Shown here: piece after piece, positions 51,416-61,088 of the stretch
How positions within the stretch are numbered: position 1 is the first letter of the stretch
Layout of the letters: each line of letters starts with the position of its first letter
Source: Bacteroidota bacterium
Lineage (GTDB): Bacteria; Bacteroidota; Bacteroidia; Chitinophagales; Chitinophagaceae
Assembly (NCBI GenBank): GCA_018268085.1
Contig: JAFDXE010000002.1
Location: forward strand, 62,001-126,000
Direction: 5' to 3'
Length of the DNA: 64,000 nucleotides
Notes under the pieces: generated by a model
Seen by the model: the letters and a program-made list of their open reading frames with translations, nothing else
Database searches by the model: none
What the model was told of the DNA's origin: nothing
Program-made: the position numbers and the translations under genes

Positions 51416-51423
51416 CAAATATA
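51416..51423 (-). promoter_or_regulatory. Putative -7 element of the FkbM gene
   Basis: The minus strand reads TATATTTG, matching TAnnTTTG, 36 bp upstream of the chosen ATG. It argues against the longer start. The -33 match is poor. Confidence 0.45.
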
Positions 51424-51566
51424 GAGGAATTGAGATAAAAGACCGAGTTGTTCTGAGTGTGAATTACACAAAAATAATAACAGGGCACCGCTGACAACGA
51501 CCATTCATCAGATTCGACCCGGCAATACATGAAAATCATTTATCTTCCCAACGAAATAAAACTAAT

Positions 51567-53717
51567 ATGAAGAAAATATTTTTCCCCTTTGCAGGTGTTT
51601 TGCTGCTGGCATCCTGTAATTCAAACAAAACCGAAACAGCCGTTGAAGATTATAAACCCATTGCTGTGAAATATCCTGAAACAAAAAAAGACACATCCGT
51701 ACATGACAATTATTTTGGTACTTCCGTTGCCGATCCGTACCGCTGGCTCGAAAATGATACGAGTGCAGAAACGGGTGCATGGGTGAAAGCAGAAAATGAA
51801 GTAACACAAAATTATTTTAAACAGATACCATTCCGCGACGCCATTCACAAACGATATGAAACCCTTTTCAACTATGAGAAGTATTCGGCTCCATCCAAAG
51901 AAGGCAAATACATTTACTACTATAAAAATTCGGGATTGCAGAACCAGTCTGTTGTTTACCGGGAATTGATTACCGGTTCCGAACCGGAGGTTTTCCTTAA
52001 CCCCAATGATTTTTCTGCTGATGGTACTACATCGCTGGCAGGTATGAGTTTTTCCAAAGACGGATCCATGATGGCATATAATATTTCTGAAGGTGGCAGC
52101 GACTGGCAGAAAATAATCGTTATGGATGCCAATGCTAAAAAACAGGTTGGCGATACCATGACCGACATCAAATTCAGCGGTGCCAGTTGGAAAGACAACG
52201 ATGGATTTTATTATGCTACCTATGATCGTCCGAAAGAAGGAAGTTTCTTACAAGGCAAAACGGAAAGACATATTCTTAAATACCACAAAATCGGAACTGC
52301 CCAGAAAGACGATAAAATTATTTACGGTGCCGACGGACCTGCCATACGATACATCGGGGCCGGCATCACTGAAGATCAGAAATGGCTGGTGATTTATGCT
52401 TCAGAAGCTACTTATGGCAATGCCTTGTATGTAAAAGATCTTACCAAACCGGATGCGCCGATTGTTGCCGTTGCTGCTGATTTTAAAAATCAACACGGTA
52501 TCATCGATAATGATGACAACAACTTCTACATCCAGACAGACCGGGACGCACCCAATGGAAAAATTATGGTAGTACCGGTAAACAACCCGGCAGAAGCCAA
52601 CTGGAAACCATTAATAGATACCAAAGCAGAAGTATTAAGTGCTTCTACAGCCGGCGGTTTTATATTTTGTTCATACCTGAAAGATGCAGTTACCAAAGTG
52701 TATCAATACGATCATAGCGGGAAACAGATCAGGGAAATTAATTTACCCGGGCTGGGTTCGGCAAACGGATTCGGCAGCAAGAAAGACGAAAAGGAATTGT
52801 TCTTTAGTTTCTCATCCTATACCGTTCCAAACAGCATTTACAAACTGAATATCGAAAACGGTACATCTTCATTATACAAACAACCGAAAGTGCAGTTTAA
52901 ACCGGAGGAATATGAATCCAAACAGGTTTTCTATACTTCAAAAGACGGAACAAAAGTGCCCATGATCATTACCTATAAAAAAGGCATTGAACTGGACGGA
53001 AAAAATCCATGCCTGCTGTATGGCTATGGCGGATTCAGTGTAAGTCTTACGCCTTACTTCAGTACATCCTCTATTATCCTGCTTGAAAACGGAGGCATAT
53101 ATGCAGTACCGAATATCCGCGGTGGTGGAGAATACGGTGAGTCATGGCACCAGCAGGGCATCAAAACAAAAAAGCAAAATGTATTTGATGATTTTATGGC
53201 AGCGGCGCAATGGCTGGTAGATAACAAATACACTTCCCGCGACAAACTCGCCATTGAAGGAGGCAGCAACGGAGGTTTGCTGGTGGGCGCCTGTATCACT
53301 CAACAACCGGATATGTGTAAAGTGGCTTTCCCGGCAGTGGGTGTGATGGATATGCTGCGCTACCATAAATTTACCGCAGGTGCAGGATGGGCTTATGATT
53401 ACGGAACTTCCGAAGAAAGCAAAGAGATGTTCGAATACCTGTACAAATATTCACCTGTTCACAATGTAAAACCTGCGGCCTACCCTGCTACCCTGGTTAC
53501 TACTGCAGATCATGACGATCGTGTGGTGCCGGCGCATTCTTTCAAATTTGCGGCTCAAATGCAGGCCAATCAAACAGGCAGCAACCCGGTGCTGATACGT
53601 ATTGAAACTAAAGCTGGCCACGGCGCCGGAAAAAGCACGCAACAGATCATTGATGAACAAACGGATAAATGGTCGTTCATGTTTTACAATATGAACATAC
53701 ACCCTGATTACAAATAA
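51567..53717 (+). CDS. Prolyl oligopeptidase (S9A), lipoprotein
   Basis: A 716-residue serine peptidase that cleaves after proline in short peptides. It has a lipoprotein signal (lipobox LLASC, Cys17), an S9 propeller domain (~40-440, starting DPYRWLEND) and an alpha/beta-hydrolase domain. The catalytic triad is seen in EGGSNGGLLVG (Ser), the TADHDDRVVPAHS loop (Asp) and TKAGHGAGKST (His). NIRGGGEYGESWHQQG is characteristic of the S9A group. The lipoprotein is predicted to sit in the envelope and process peptides taken into the periplasm. A strong terminator follows. Confidence 0.92.
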   Translation: MKKIFFPFAGVLLLASCNSNKTETAVEDYKPIAVKYPETKKDTSVHDNYFGTSVADPYRWLENDTSAETGAWVKAENEVTQNYFKQIPFRDAIHKRYETLFNYEKYSAPSKEGKYIYYYKNSGLQNQSVVYRELITGSEPEVFLNPNDFSADGTTSLAGMSFSKDGSMMAYNISEGGSDWQKIIVMDANAKKQVGDTMTDIKFSGASWKDNDGFYYATYDRPKEGSFLQGKTERHILKYHKIGTAQKDDKIIYGADGPAIRYIGAGITEDQKWLVIYASEATYGNALYVKDLTKPDAPIVAVAADFKNQHGIIDNDDNNFYIQTDRDAPNGKIMVVPVNNPAEANWKPLIDTKAEVLSASTAGGFIFCSYLKDAVTKVYQYDHSGKQIREINLPGLGSANGFGSKKDEKELFFSFSSYTVPNSIYKLNIENGTSSLYKQPKVQFKPEEYESKQVFYTSKDGTKVPMIITYKKGIELDGKNPCLLYGYGGFSVSLTPYFSTSSIILLENGGIYAVPNIRGGGEYGESWHQQGIKTKKQNVFDDFMAAAQWLVDNKYTSRDKLAIEGGSNGGLLVGACITQQPDMCKVAFPAVGVMDMLRYHKFTAGAGWAYDYGTSEESKEMFEYLYKYSPVHNVKPAAYPATLVTTADHDDRVVPAHSFKFAAQMQANQTGSNPVLIRIETKAGHGAGKSTQQIIDEQTDKWSFMFYNMNIHPDYK

Positions 53718-53738
53718 TATACACCACATACTTTATAA

Positions 53739-53770
53739 ATAACTGCCGGTAAAATGGCAGTTATTTTTTT
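53739..53770 (+). terminator. Intrinsic terminator of the prolyl oligopeptidase gene
   Basis: ATAACTGCC / GGCAGTTAT, 9-bp stem with an 8-nt loop followed by seven T. Confidence 0.85.
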
Positions 53771-54108
53771 GGGTGTAAGGCAAGGAAATGAACCAGGCAA
53801 ACCTCAACTTCATGTTGCCTGATGTATTACAAATGAACGCTGAATACAGCTAATATGCTTCTACCTGGAATTTCATGCATACCATTTTAATCAGACAACA
53901 ATGCTTCTTTTCGCCAATCATGTATTCTTCAGCTAACATCAACCATATTTTTCGAAAGCATCCCATCGGTTAAATAATACGTAGGTAATAGCAACCAATT
54001 TACCCGCAGCAGACCAAAAAAAATTTCCATTTTGCTGTAAAGGAAGTAATTTCATGTAGTTAAGTCCTATCCCTCTGTTATAACCAATATTTCATCAACA
54101 AAAGCTTT
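53771..54108. other. Intergenic region without recognisable features
   Basis: 338 bp, AT-rich. One 21-codon plus-strand frame (from 53788) and a weak 6-bp inverted repeat are present, but no gene, RNA or clear promoter is recognised before the beta-helix gene. Confidence 0.5.
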
Positions 54109-55848
54109 ATGGTTATGATTCAAAATTTACGCAAACAACCTCTGTTATTTTCCACAAAAAAAATCTTTACTGTTGCAGCCGCCCTGTTTACCTTTTCGGC
54201 TGCCACTGCAAATTCCTGGTATGTAAACGATGGCTCCTTAACCGGTGATGTATTTACTACTGCCATTGGAAATGATGCCAATGCAGGTACGGCCGCTGCG
54301 CCTTTTGCCACTATTCAATTTGCATTAGACAATGCCGCAGCAGGTGATACGATTTATGTAGATGCCGGTACTTATACTGAGGCAACAATTACCATTGCTA
54401 AATCAAACATTGTTTTACGCGGTGCTAAATTTGGTGTGAATGCAGGACCACTTCCTGCAGAACCCGGACGCGGTACAGACGAAACCACTATTGAAGGAAG
54501 TATTTATGTAGGAGCATCAAAAGACGGTACAACGATAGATGGATTTACCATTGATATGGGTTCTTCTCTCCGTGGTATTGAAGCCCGGGGATTAAACACA
54601 GTGATCGTTAACAACATTGTTACCGGTACCACCAATATTTTTACGCAACAGGCAGGTATATCTACAAGGGCAAATGCGCCAAACAGAACACACAGCTATT
54701 TGATATCGCATAACAATGTGCAGAATGTAAGATTTGGAATTTACATGGATGGGAATACGGAAAATCCTTCTGAGATCAGTTACAATTTCGTGAGCAATTG
54801 TTTTACGGCAGGATATGTACTAACCGCCAGCCGCGGGCACCATTTTAAAGCAAATGTTTGCGTGAACAACGGCATACAGGGTTTGCTTATCAGTAAAGGC
54901 GGCAATATCATTGAGCAAAATACATTTGCTGCCAATACCGGCGCCGGAATTCGTATTGCAGGAACGGCACAAAACTTTGGCAATGTGATCATCAACAATT
55001 TTATAACCGCCAATCAAACCGGTATTGCGCTCACCGAAGACGATGCAGCAGCCACCAATAACCAGGCGAATTATAATTTCCTGGCTGGCAATACAACGGA
55101 TAATATTAACAGCACACATACGGCCAGTTTCAATGCAACCTGTAACTGGTTTGGAACAATAGTGCCGGCATTAATTGCTACGCAGCTAACCGGTAACATC
55201 ACTTTCAATCCTTTTTTAACCGATGGCATTGATACCGATTTACCACTGGATGGTTTTCAGCCGAATACAACCTGCGTTGTACTACCGGTAGTGCTCACCG
55301 ATTTTACTGCACAGGTAAAAAATTACGATGTGGTATTAAACTGGCAAACAGCATCTGAGATCAACAGCAGTCATTTTAATATAGAAAGAAGTGTTGACAA
55401 CAGGAATTTTTCAACCATAGGTTCGGTAACTGCCGCCGGTTACAGCAACGTTAAACTCAATTATGGATTTATTGATAACAAACCCGTTCAGTTTGATAAG
55501 CCAGTATACTACCGCATAGCAATGGCAGACAGGGACGGATCTGTAAAATACTCAAAGATCATTGCAGTAACGCTTAAATCGAATGGTGTGTTTGTACAAA
55601 GCGTTTACCCGAACCCGGTAGAAGCAGGAAAAACAATGCATGCAAATTTTGTGGCAGTGGCCAGCCAGGACATTCAAATTTCATTGGTGAATGCAACCGG
55701 TCAAACCATCAGCAATTATGCATACAATGTTGTTAAAGGCACTAATGATATTAAAATAACTGTTCCGGCAAATGCAGGAGCCGGCGTTTATTTCCTGTTG
55801 ATAAAATCTGCAGGAGAACTGAAAAAAATTCCGGTGCAGATCCGGTAA
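54109..55848 (+). CDS. Right-handed beta-helix protein with type A T9SS sorting domain
   Basis: A 579-residue secreted protein. Signal peptide (1-35), an N-terminal DUF1565-like entry to a right-handed parallel beta-helix (DANAGTAAAPFATIQFALDNAAAGDTIYVDAGTYTE, then ~150-390 with repeated xGIxxxxxxNxIxxN coils), a beta-sandwich (LPVVLTDFTAQVKNYDVVLNWQTASEINSSHFNIERS, ~395-490), and a type A sorting domain (VYPNPVEAGKTMHANF ... AGVYFLLIKSAG). The fold suggests carbohydrate or surface polymer binding, without clear catalytic residues. A perfect terminator follows. Confidence 0.88.
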   Translation: MVMIQNLRKQPLLFSTKKIFTVAAALFTFSAATANSWYVNDGSLTGDVFTTAIGNDANAGTAAAPFATIQFALDNAAAGDTIYVDAGTYTEATITIAKSNIVLRGAKFGVNAGPLPAEPGRGTDETTIEGSIYVGASKDGTTIDGFTIDMGSSLRGIEARGLNTVIVNNIVTGTTNIFTQQAGISTRANAPNRTHSYLISHNNVQNVRFGIYMDGNTENPSEISYNFVSNCFTAGYVLTASRGHHFKANVCVNNGIQGLLISKGGNIIEQNTFAANTGAGIRIAGTAQNFGNVIINNFITANQTGIALTEDDAAATNNQANYNFLAGNTTDNINSTHTASFNATCNWFGTIVPALIATQLTGNITFNPFLTDGIDTDLPLDGFQPNTTCVVLPVVLTDFTAQVKNYDVVLNWQTASEINSSHFNIERSVDNRNFSTIGSVTAAGYSNVKLNYGFIDNKPVQFDKPVYYRIAMADRDGSVKYSKIIAVTLKSNGVFVQSVYPNPVEAGKTMHANFVAVASQDIQISLVNATGQTISNYAYNVVKGTNDIKITVPANAGAGVYFLLIKSAGELKKIPVQIR

Positions 55849-55887
55849 GCTTTAGTAAAGAATACAGCAGGTGCTGTTCAATATACC

Positions 55888-55919
55888 AATCCCCGTTATC
55901 GCTAACGGGGATTTTTTAT
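55888..55919 (+). terminator. Intrinsic terminator of the beta-helix gene
   Basis: AATCCCCGTTA / TAACGGGGATT, 11-bp perfect stem with a TCGC tetraloop, then a T run. Confidence 0.9.
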
Positions 55920-55955
55920 GTAACATGATAATTGCCTGTTTCGATTTGTACAGTT

Positions 55956-56312
55956 CTATTCAAAATATTTGCCTGTACTATTCCAGCATCGCTGCAATAC
56001 TGCCCTGTTCGTATTCACTACCTGTTGTGCGATTTCTTTTAAACGATTGGCAATAGGCGACAACTGTGCTCTCGCTTTTTCATCTTTATCCCACTGGTTT
56101 ATATTGCTGTGAGCCGGTAAAGCCAGTGTGTACAAAGTACCGTCATCCGTTGGGATGGCGGCCACATTTTCTATTTGATAGTCGTTTGCCGGACTGCTGT
56201 TATCTGTTATAAGCTTCCCGGAAAAAGCTTCTTCCAGGGTCAATAAAGCATTGTTTATTTTGTTGAGATCTGCTTCTGAGAATTCAATAATGAACGGATA
56301 GGTGCTTGCCAT
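55956..56312 (-). CDS. Hypothetical small protein
   Basis: A 118-residue soluble protein from the ATG at 56312 (MASTYPFIIEFSEADLNKINNALLTLEEAFSGKLI). The frame is open upstream to 56489 with a more hydrophobic but unconvincing extension. The mature part contains a helical pair and a few strands ending RLKEIAQQVVNTNRAVLQRCWNSTG. I recognise no family. It ends 37 bp from the beta-helix gene's terminator. Confidence 0.55.
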   Translation of the reverse strand: MASTYPFIIEFSEADLNKINNALLTLEEAFSGKLITDNSSPANDYQIENVAAIPTDDGTLYTLALPAHSNINQWDKDEKARAQLSPIANRLKEIAQQVVNTNRAVLQRCWNSTGKYFE

Positions 56313-56652
56313 ATTAAGGTAGTTAAAGTGTGCTGGTATAAGATCGGCTGATTCGTTCGGAAGTGGAAAGCTTAGTTCGTAGGATGGAACTGCAAAATAA
56401 TACATGAATTTATAATTTGCAATAGCTGAAATTAAAAATTTCGCAGACCTGGGAATAATGCTGTTATACGGCCAAGAATATTTTTTCAAATAAGCTTTAA
56501 AACCCGCTGCCAGCCTGCATTACAAACAATGTTCAAACAGTAAAACCGTTTGCAGATTGTTACACCCGTTTGCAAAATACATGGATACATTGCAGTGGCG
56601 GATACGTTAAAATGAGTATTGCCTACAGAAATTGAATTAATTTTATTGCGCT

Positions 56653-57753
56653 ATGATGAGAGGCATATTTACATTGTTTTTGATGTTGATGATGACCCAG
56701 CATCCGGTTGCACAGAATCTCACCGGTGTATGGGAAGGAACGATGGCTGGTGGTGAGGGCATTGTTGTAAACATCATAAAAAAGAACAACGAATTGTGCG
56801 GATATACTTCCGACTGGGAAATTTCAAACAGGGCTTCTTATTGCAAGGCTAATTTCAGGGGTTGGTATGATGATGAAGAAAATGTATGGATACTTGTAGG
56901 TACATCCTTCCGTGAAAATAGTGGTGAACACATTCTGATGGTGCTGCGGTTGTGGCATGAGAACGGCGATCCTGCCAATACGCTCCGGGGTACAGAGGAA
57001 GCAAAATACGGTTCTAATTCATTTTTCGGCGGCAGCAACCGGGGCTGGGTAAGGTTGCGGAAAGTTTCATCAAAACCGCCTGCCGACATGCCTGATTGTT
57101 TTCCTAAAGTAAAAAAGCCTGCCCCTTCACAAAAACCCAAAGAAGCCATTGTAAAAACAAAGCCTTCACCCCCCCAAGAAAAACCTTCAACAATACCATC
57201 GGTTAAAGCCAAACCGGTTACACCACCTGCAACTCCTGCAAAACCAAAACAACCAACACCTGTTAAACCTGTTGAAACAAAACAGGATTCGGTTAAGCTA
57301 AATAAAAAACCAACCGGCATTGCATCGGATACGGCAATTGATGTATCCAGGATCAATACATCGCCTTTATCAAAAGACTTCGCCGAATCTGTAAAGAAAA
57401 TGAATGAACGGAAGAAAACAGAATTCAGTCGCATTGTTGTTCACGATACAAAAGTTACCCTGAAATTGTATGACAACGGCGTAGTTGATAACGATACAGT
57501 GAGTGTTTTTTACAATGGAAAATTAATCGCCGGGAAAAAACGACTTTCAGAAAAACCAATTGAACTTCATCTCGACCTTGACGAAAATACTTCTATACAT
57601 GAAATTGTAATGTTTGCAGAAAACCTCGGCAGCATTCCGCCCAACACCGCTTTGATTGTAGTAAATGTAGACGGGAAAAGATACGAACTGCATTCAAGTG
57701 CAAGCTTAACCGAAAATGCCGTACTTACTTTTGAATATAAGAAGCGGGAATAA
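56653..57753 (+). CDS. Secreted protein, paralogue of the 11.6 kb gene
   Basis: A 366-residue secreted protein: signal peptide (1-20), an N-terminal lipocalin-like domain (QNLTGVWEGTMAGGEGIVV, ~21-150), a Lys/Pro/Thr-rich linker (~155-240), and the C-terminal domain shared with 11605-12732 (KLYDNGVVDNDTVSVFYNGKL, KKRLSEKPIEL, FAENLGSIPPNTALIVVN). I find no named family. The gene is followed, as its paralogue is, by a heptad array (57816-57892). The frame starts with two adjacent ATGs (56653 and 56656). Confidence 0.78.
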   Translation: MMRGIFTLFLMLMMTQHPVAQNLTGVWEGTMAGGEGIVVNIIKKNNELCGYTSDWEISNRASYCKANFRGWYDDEENVWILVGTSFRENSGEHILMVLRLWHENGDPANTLRGTEEAKYGSNSFFGGSNRGWVRLRKVSSKPPADMPDCFPKVKKPAPSQKPKEAIVKTKPSPPQEKPSTIPSVKAKPVTPPATPAKPKQPTPVKPVETKQDSVKLNKKPTGIASDTAIDVSRINTSPLSKDFAESVKKMNERKKTEFSRIVVHDTKVTLKLYDNGVVDNDTVSVFYNGKLIAGKKRLSEKPIELHLDLDENTSIHEIVMFAENLGSIPPNTALIVVNVDGKRYELHSSASLTENAVLTFEYKKRE

Positions 57754-57815
57754 AAAACTATAACCGGTTACCGTAATGCAGCAATCAGGCCACTGATTCA
57801 CTGATTGTTTAGCCC

Positions 57816-57892
57816 GAAGCTCGAAGCTCATAGCTCACAGCTAAAAACTCATAACTAACAACTAGAAACTAGAAACCAGCACCTGGCAACTA
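57816..57892. repeat. NNARCTN heptanucleotide array
   Basis: Eleven 7-bp units: GAAGCTC twice, ATAGCTC, ACAGCTA, AAAACTC, ATAACTA, ACAACTA, GAAACTA, GAAACCA, GCACCTG, GCAACTA. A CAATCAG/CTGATTG hairpin (57782-57807) precedes it. It lies in the co-directional gap between the paralogue gene and the DtxR regulator. Confidence 0.8.
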
Positions 57893-57961
57893 GTGAAATG
57901 AGATTGAAGCTGATGCTACTTTTTTCATTTCCGATTATCAATAACTTACTACTTTTACTCC

Positions 57962-58618
57962 ATGTCCATTTCCGTTACAGAAGAAAATTATCTCAAAGCA
58001 ATATTTTCGGTGGCTCAGCAACCCGAAACCCGTGTGGGCAACCAGCTAATAGCAGAACACTTAGCCATTAACCCTGCATCCGTTACCGAAATGCTGCGCA
58101 AACTTGATGACAAGGGACTCATAGAATACAGCAGGGCTTCCGGTGCAAAACTCACCCGTCGTGGATTGAAAGCCGCCATTAAAGTTATCCGCAAACACCG
58201 TTTGTGGGAAACATTCCTGGTGGAACACCTCAACTTTACCTGGGATGAAGTGCATGAAGTAGCTGAACAACTGGAACACATCAAATCAGATAAACTACTG
58301 GACGAACTCGATAATTTTTTAGGCAACCCCGGCTTCGATCCGCATGGCGATCCCATACCCAATAAAAAAGGAATTATGCCCGTAATTAAAAGCCGCATAT
58401 TAAGTGTGGCCGACCTGGGCAAACGGGTAAAGGTTGTAAAAGTTGAAGACAACAGTCCTTCTTTTTTGAAATACCTCGATAACCAGGGCATCGCCTTGTC
58501 AGACATCATCCACATTAAAGAAGTGCAGGACTTCGACTACTCGTTACTGGTAGAAGTAAAAGGCAAACGGGATATTTACCTTAGTGCCGAAGCTGCCCGG
58601 AAAATAATGGTGCAATAA
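57962..58618 (+). CDS. DtxR/MntR family metal-dependent regulator
   Basis: A 218-residue iron- or manganese-responsive repressor. N-terminal winged helix (MSISVTEENYLKAIFSVAQ ... NPASVTEMLRKLDDKGLIEYSR, 1-65), dimerisation and metal-binding domain (~70-140: RKHRLWETFLVEHLNFTWDEVHEVAEQLEHI with the GNPGFDPHGDPIP block), and a C-terminal FeoA-like SH3 domain (~145-218). The DPHGDPIP motif is diagnostic. Which metal (Fe or Mn) controls it cannot be settled here. No transporter gene adjoins it. Confidence 0.9.
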   Translation: MSISVTEENYLKAIFSVAQQPETRVGNQLIAEHLAINPASVTEMLRKLDDKGLIEYSRASGAKLTRRGLKAAIKVIRKHRLWETFLVEHLNFTWDEVHEVAEQLEHIKSDKLLDELDNFLGNPGFDPHGDPIPNKKGIMPVIKSRILSVADLGKRVKVVKVEDNSPSFLKYLDNQGIALSDIIHIKEVQDFDYSLLVEVKGKRDIYLSAEAARKIMVQ

Positions 58619-58635
58619 ATTGCCAGGGCATTTTT

Positions 58636-60087
58636 TTATGCAATCCGTTTTAATGTTTCCAGTAAAAATCCCCAGAATTTCTGTACAGAACTCACCTGTA
58701 CTTTTTCATCCGGCGAATGGGCGCCCGTGATGTTAGGGCCAAAGGAGATCATTTGCATGCCCGGATAATTGGTACCGAGAATGCCGCATTCCAATCCTGC
58801 ATGAACTGCATCTACATTGGCTGATTCACCAAACATTTCTTTATACAGATCCGACATAAGTTTAACCACCGGTGCATCCGGCCTTGGTTCCCATCCCGGG
58901 TAACTGCCTCCAAAACCTATCTCAGCACCAGATAACTCAAATGCACTTGAAATAGACAATGCCAGATCGTTCTTTTCCGAATCTACCGCACTCCGGGTTA
59001 AACATTGGATGCTGTAACTTCCGTCTTTTATCAATACCCTCGCAATATTATTTGAACTCTGAACCAGCCCTTCAATGCCCGGGCTCATCCGGTATATACC
59101 ATTCGGGCACGCATAAACGCTTCTCAATAAACGGTATTGTAAATCGGATGGTAAAACTGATGATGGCAGATCAGCACTTTCAAGCTGAACGGTAAGATTC
59201 GGATCTGTATAATGATATTCTGCCTTAAAAATCAATTCCTGTTCCCGGATAATTTCCTGTAAGTGGTCGCTTTTCTCAGCGGCAACCGTTATGATCGCCA
59301 CCGACTCTCTTGGAATGGCATTACGCAAACTGCCTCCATCTACTGAAGAAATATGAATCGCACAATCATTGTACAACAACAACAGCAAACGATTCATCAG
59401 CTTATTGGAGTTAGCTCTTCCTTTGTAAATATCCATTCCTGAATGACCACCGGTTAATCCCCGTATGGAAATTTTCCAGGCTGCATTAAGTGTAGGAGCT
59501 TCAGGTTTATAAGTGCCGGTTGCCGTTACATCTACCCCACCTGCACAACCGATCGTTAGTTCATTGTCTTCCTCTGTATCCAGGTTCAGTAAAATCCTTC
59601 CTTCCAGCATACCGCCTTTCAATGCAAGCGCACCCGTCATACCGGTTTCTTCATCAATAGTAAACAATGCCTCAACAGGCGGATGTGCAATATCTGTTGA
59701 TGCCAGTATGCTCATGATAGCCGCAACGCCGATACCGTTATCGGCACCTAACGTAGTTCCTCGGGCTTTCACCCAATCACCATCTACGTACATATCAATT
59801 CCCTGGGTATTAAAATCAAAATGGCTATCGCTGTTTTTCTGGTGAACCATATCCAAATGACTTTGCAATACAACAGTTGGCCTGCCTTCCATGCCTTTGC
59901 TGGCCGGCTTTTTAATGATCACGTTGCCCGCCTCATCTGTTGTTGTCTGCAATTTTAATTTTTCACCAAACTGTTTCATGAATTGAATAATGCGTTCCTC
60001 TTTTTTGGAGGGCCTGGGAACAGCATTGATGTCTGCAAAATAATTCCATAGTGCTGCAGGTTGTAATTTCCTTACCTCTTCATTCAT
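58636..60087 (-). CDS. pepD: Aminoacyl-histidine dipeptidase (PepD)
   Basis: A 483-residue M20-family metallopeptidase that cleaves Xaa-His dipeptides in the cytoplasm. It shows the QSHLDMVHQKN first zinc-ligand block, ARGTTLGADNGIGVA, FTIDEETGMTGALAL (catalytic Glu), LLNLDTEEDNELTIGCAGG, and the closing DAVHAGLECGILG ... ISFGPNITGAHSPDEKV. The ATG at 60087 (MNEEVRKLQPAALW) is favoured over 60114, which would add nine non-conserved residues. Length and motifs match E. coli PepD. Confidence 0.92.
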   Translation of the reverse strand: MNEEVRKLQPAALWNYFADINAVPRPSKKEERIIQFMKQFGEKLKLQTTTDEAGNVIIKKPASKGMEGRPTVVLQSHLDMVHQKNSDSHFDFNTQGIDMYVDGDWVKARGTTLGADNGIGVAAIMSILASTDIAHPPVEALFTIDEETGMTGALALKGGMLEGRILLNLDTEEDNELTIGCAGGVDVTATGTYKPEAPTLNAAWKISIRGLTGGHSGMDIYKGRANSNKLMNRLLLLLYNDCAIHISSVDGGSLRNAIPRESVAIITVAAEKSDHLQEIIREQELIFKAEYHYTDPNLTVQLESADLPSSVLPSDLQYRLLRSVYACPNGIYRMSPGIEGLVQSSNNIARVLIKDGSYSIQCLTRSAVDSEKNDLALSISSAFELSGAEIGFGGSYPGWEPRPDAPVVKLMSDLYKEMFGESANVDAVHAGLECGILGTNYPGMQMISFGPNITGAHSPDEKVQVSSVQKFWGFLLETLKRIA

Positions 60088-60255
60088 GATATTTAATTTT
60101 TTGTTGTGAAGCAATCCGCAACGTTACGCACTTTAGCTGAAAAAAAATCAGGAATGAATACAATAAGGAAAAACGGGTTTCGTTTATATTATGCGTGACT
60201 TGTTATGAGCTGGTCACCTGCTAAGCCCTCAAAAAATAAACTGCTTAGCCAAAAT

Positions 60256-60280
60256 GCCCCAATATTTGGGGCTATTTTTT
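60256..60280. terminator. Bidirectional hairpin terminator
   Basis: GCCCCAA / TTGGGGC stem with a 3-nt loop, T8 on the plus side and a short T run on the minus side. It lies between the stop of the 60324-60965 gene and the pepD start. Confidence 0.6.
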
Positions 60281-60308
60281 TTGCTTTAATAACGGCGATG
60301 TTACCTAT

Positions 60309-60325
60309 AAAAACCCAATTGGGTT
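60309..60325 (-). terminator. Terminator overlapping the end of the 60324-60965 gene
   Basis: AACCC-AATT-GGGTT followed on the minus strand by five T. It begins within the stop codon region and is backed up by the hairpin at 60256. Confidence 0.65.
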
Positions 60326-60965
60326 ATTTAGGTTCGAATAATACGGAACGGAATACTCCATTGTCAGACAAACGCACCAGGTACACGATATTTTTAGTCT
60401 TGTTATTTCTCATCGTTGTGATATCATATACGCTTGAGCCGTACTTCTCATTTATTTGCTTTACCACTTCAGCAGGAATATAATTACTCAATACCGGTTT
60501 GTATTGTGGGGTTTTGGGTGTTTCAGTTATGGTAGTAACCATTGGTGATTTTACCGGTTCCGGTAATGGCTCACGGTTAATAGTAGCCGCAGGTTGCCGA
60601 ACAGGTTCTGAAACGATCGTTGTAGCTGCGCCGTTAGATACTGCCGTAGTAGTTTCTGTTGTGGATTGCCCGGTTGTTACGGTTGTTGTGTAAACGGTGC
60701 CCTCCGGACTGCTGCTCAGGTACACTCCTTTTTCAACATTTGGATTTGGAGCCAGTTTATTATTGATGCTGTTACTGTTTGCAGAATAATTTATAATGGT
60801 TCCGGGATTGCCTGCCGGATTAACGCCTGAATTACTGCCCAGCGTTCCGTTGCTGGGAAGAAGGTTATTGCTTTTAGGCGCTGCCTTCTCAATAACAGGA
60901 GGGTTTTGTGCATCAGAAATTATATGAAGTAGCAGGAATGTCAGAATAAATGCTGTCTTTTTCAT
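60324..60965 (-). CDS. Secreted hypothetical protein
   Basis: A 213-residue secreted protein: signal peptide (1-19), a long low-complexity Pro/Asn/Thr/Glu-rich region (~20-145), then a compact C-terminal domain (SNYIPAEVVKQINEKYGSSVYDITTMRNNKTKNIVYLVRLSDNGVFRSVLF). The C-terminal pattern resembles a PepSY-like fold, but I cannot name the family with confidence. The protein is probably periplasmic. Two terminators follow. Confidence 0.65.
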   Translation of the reverse strand: MKKTAFILTFLLLHIISDAQNPPVIEKAAPKSNNLLPSNGTLGSNSGVNPAGNPGTIINYSANSNSINNKLAPNPNVEKGVYLSSSPEGTVYTTTVTTGQSTTETTTAVSNGAATTIVSEPVRQPAATINREPLPEPVKSPMVTTITETPKTPQYKPVLSNYIPAEVVKQINEKYGSSVYDITTMRNNKTKNIVYLVRLSDNGVFRSVLFEPK

Positions 60966-61088
60966 AACGATAATTTGAGTACTATTCTCTAAAACAATCG
61001 TTATGCCGTAACTGGTAAAAACAGGATCAGCATTGTTATGTAAGTAATAATTGCAAAATTATACCCGAAGCGTGTAGGAGGTTACGCA

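Noticed and set aside
60205..60483. Plus-strand 92-codon frame upstream of pepD
   Set aside because: It spans two terminators and the C-terminal coding region of the minus-strand gene; no similarity is recognised.
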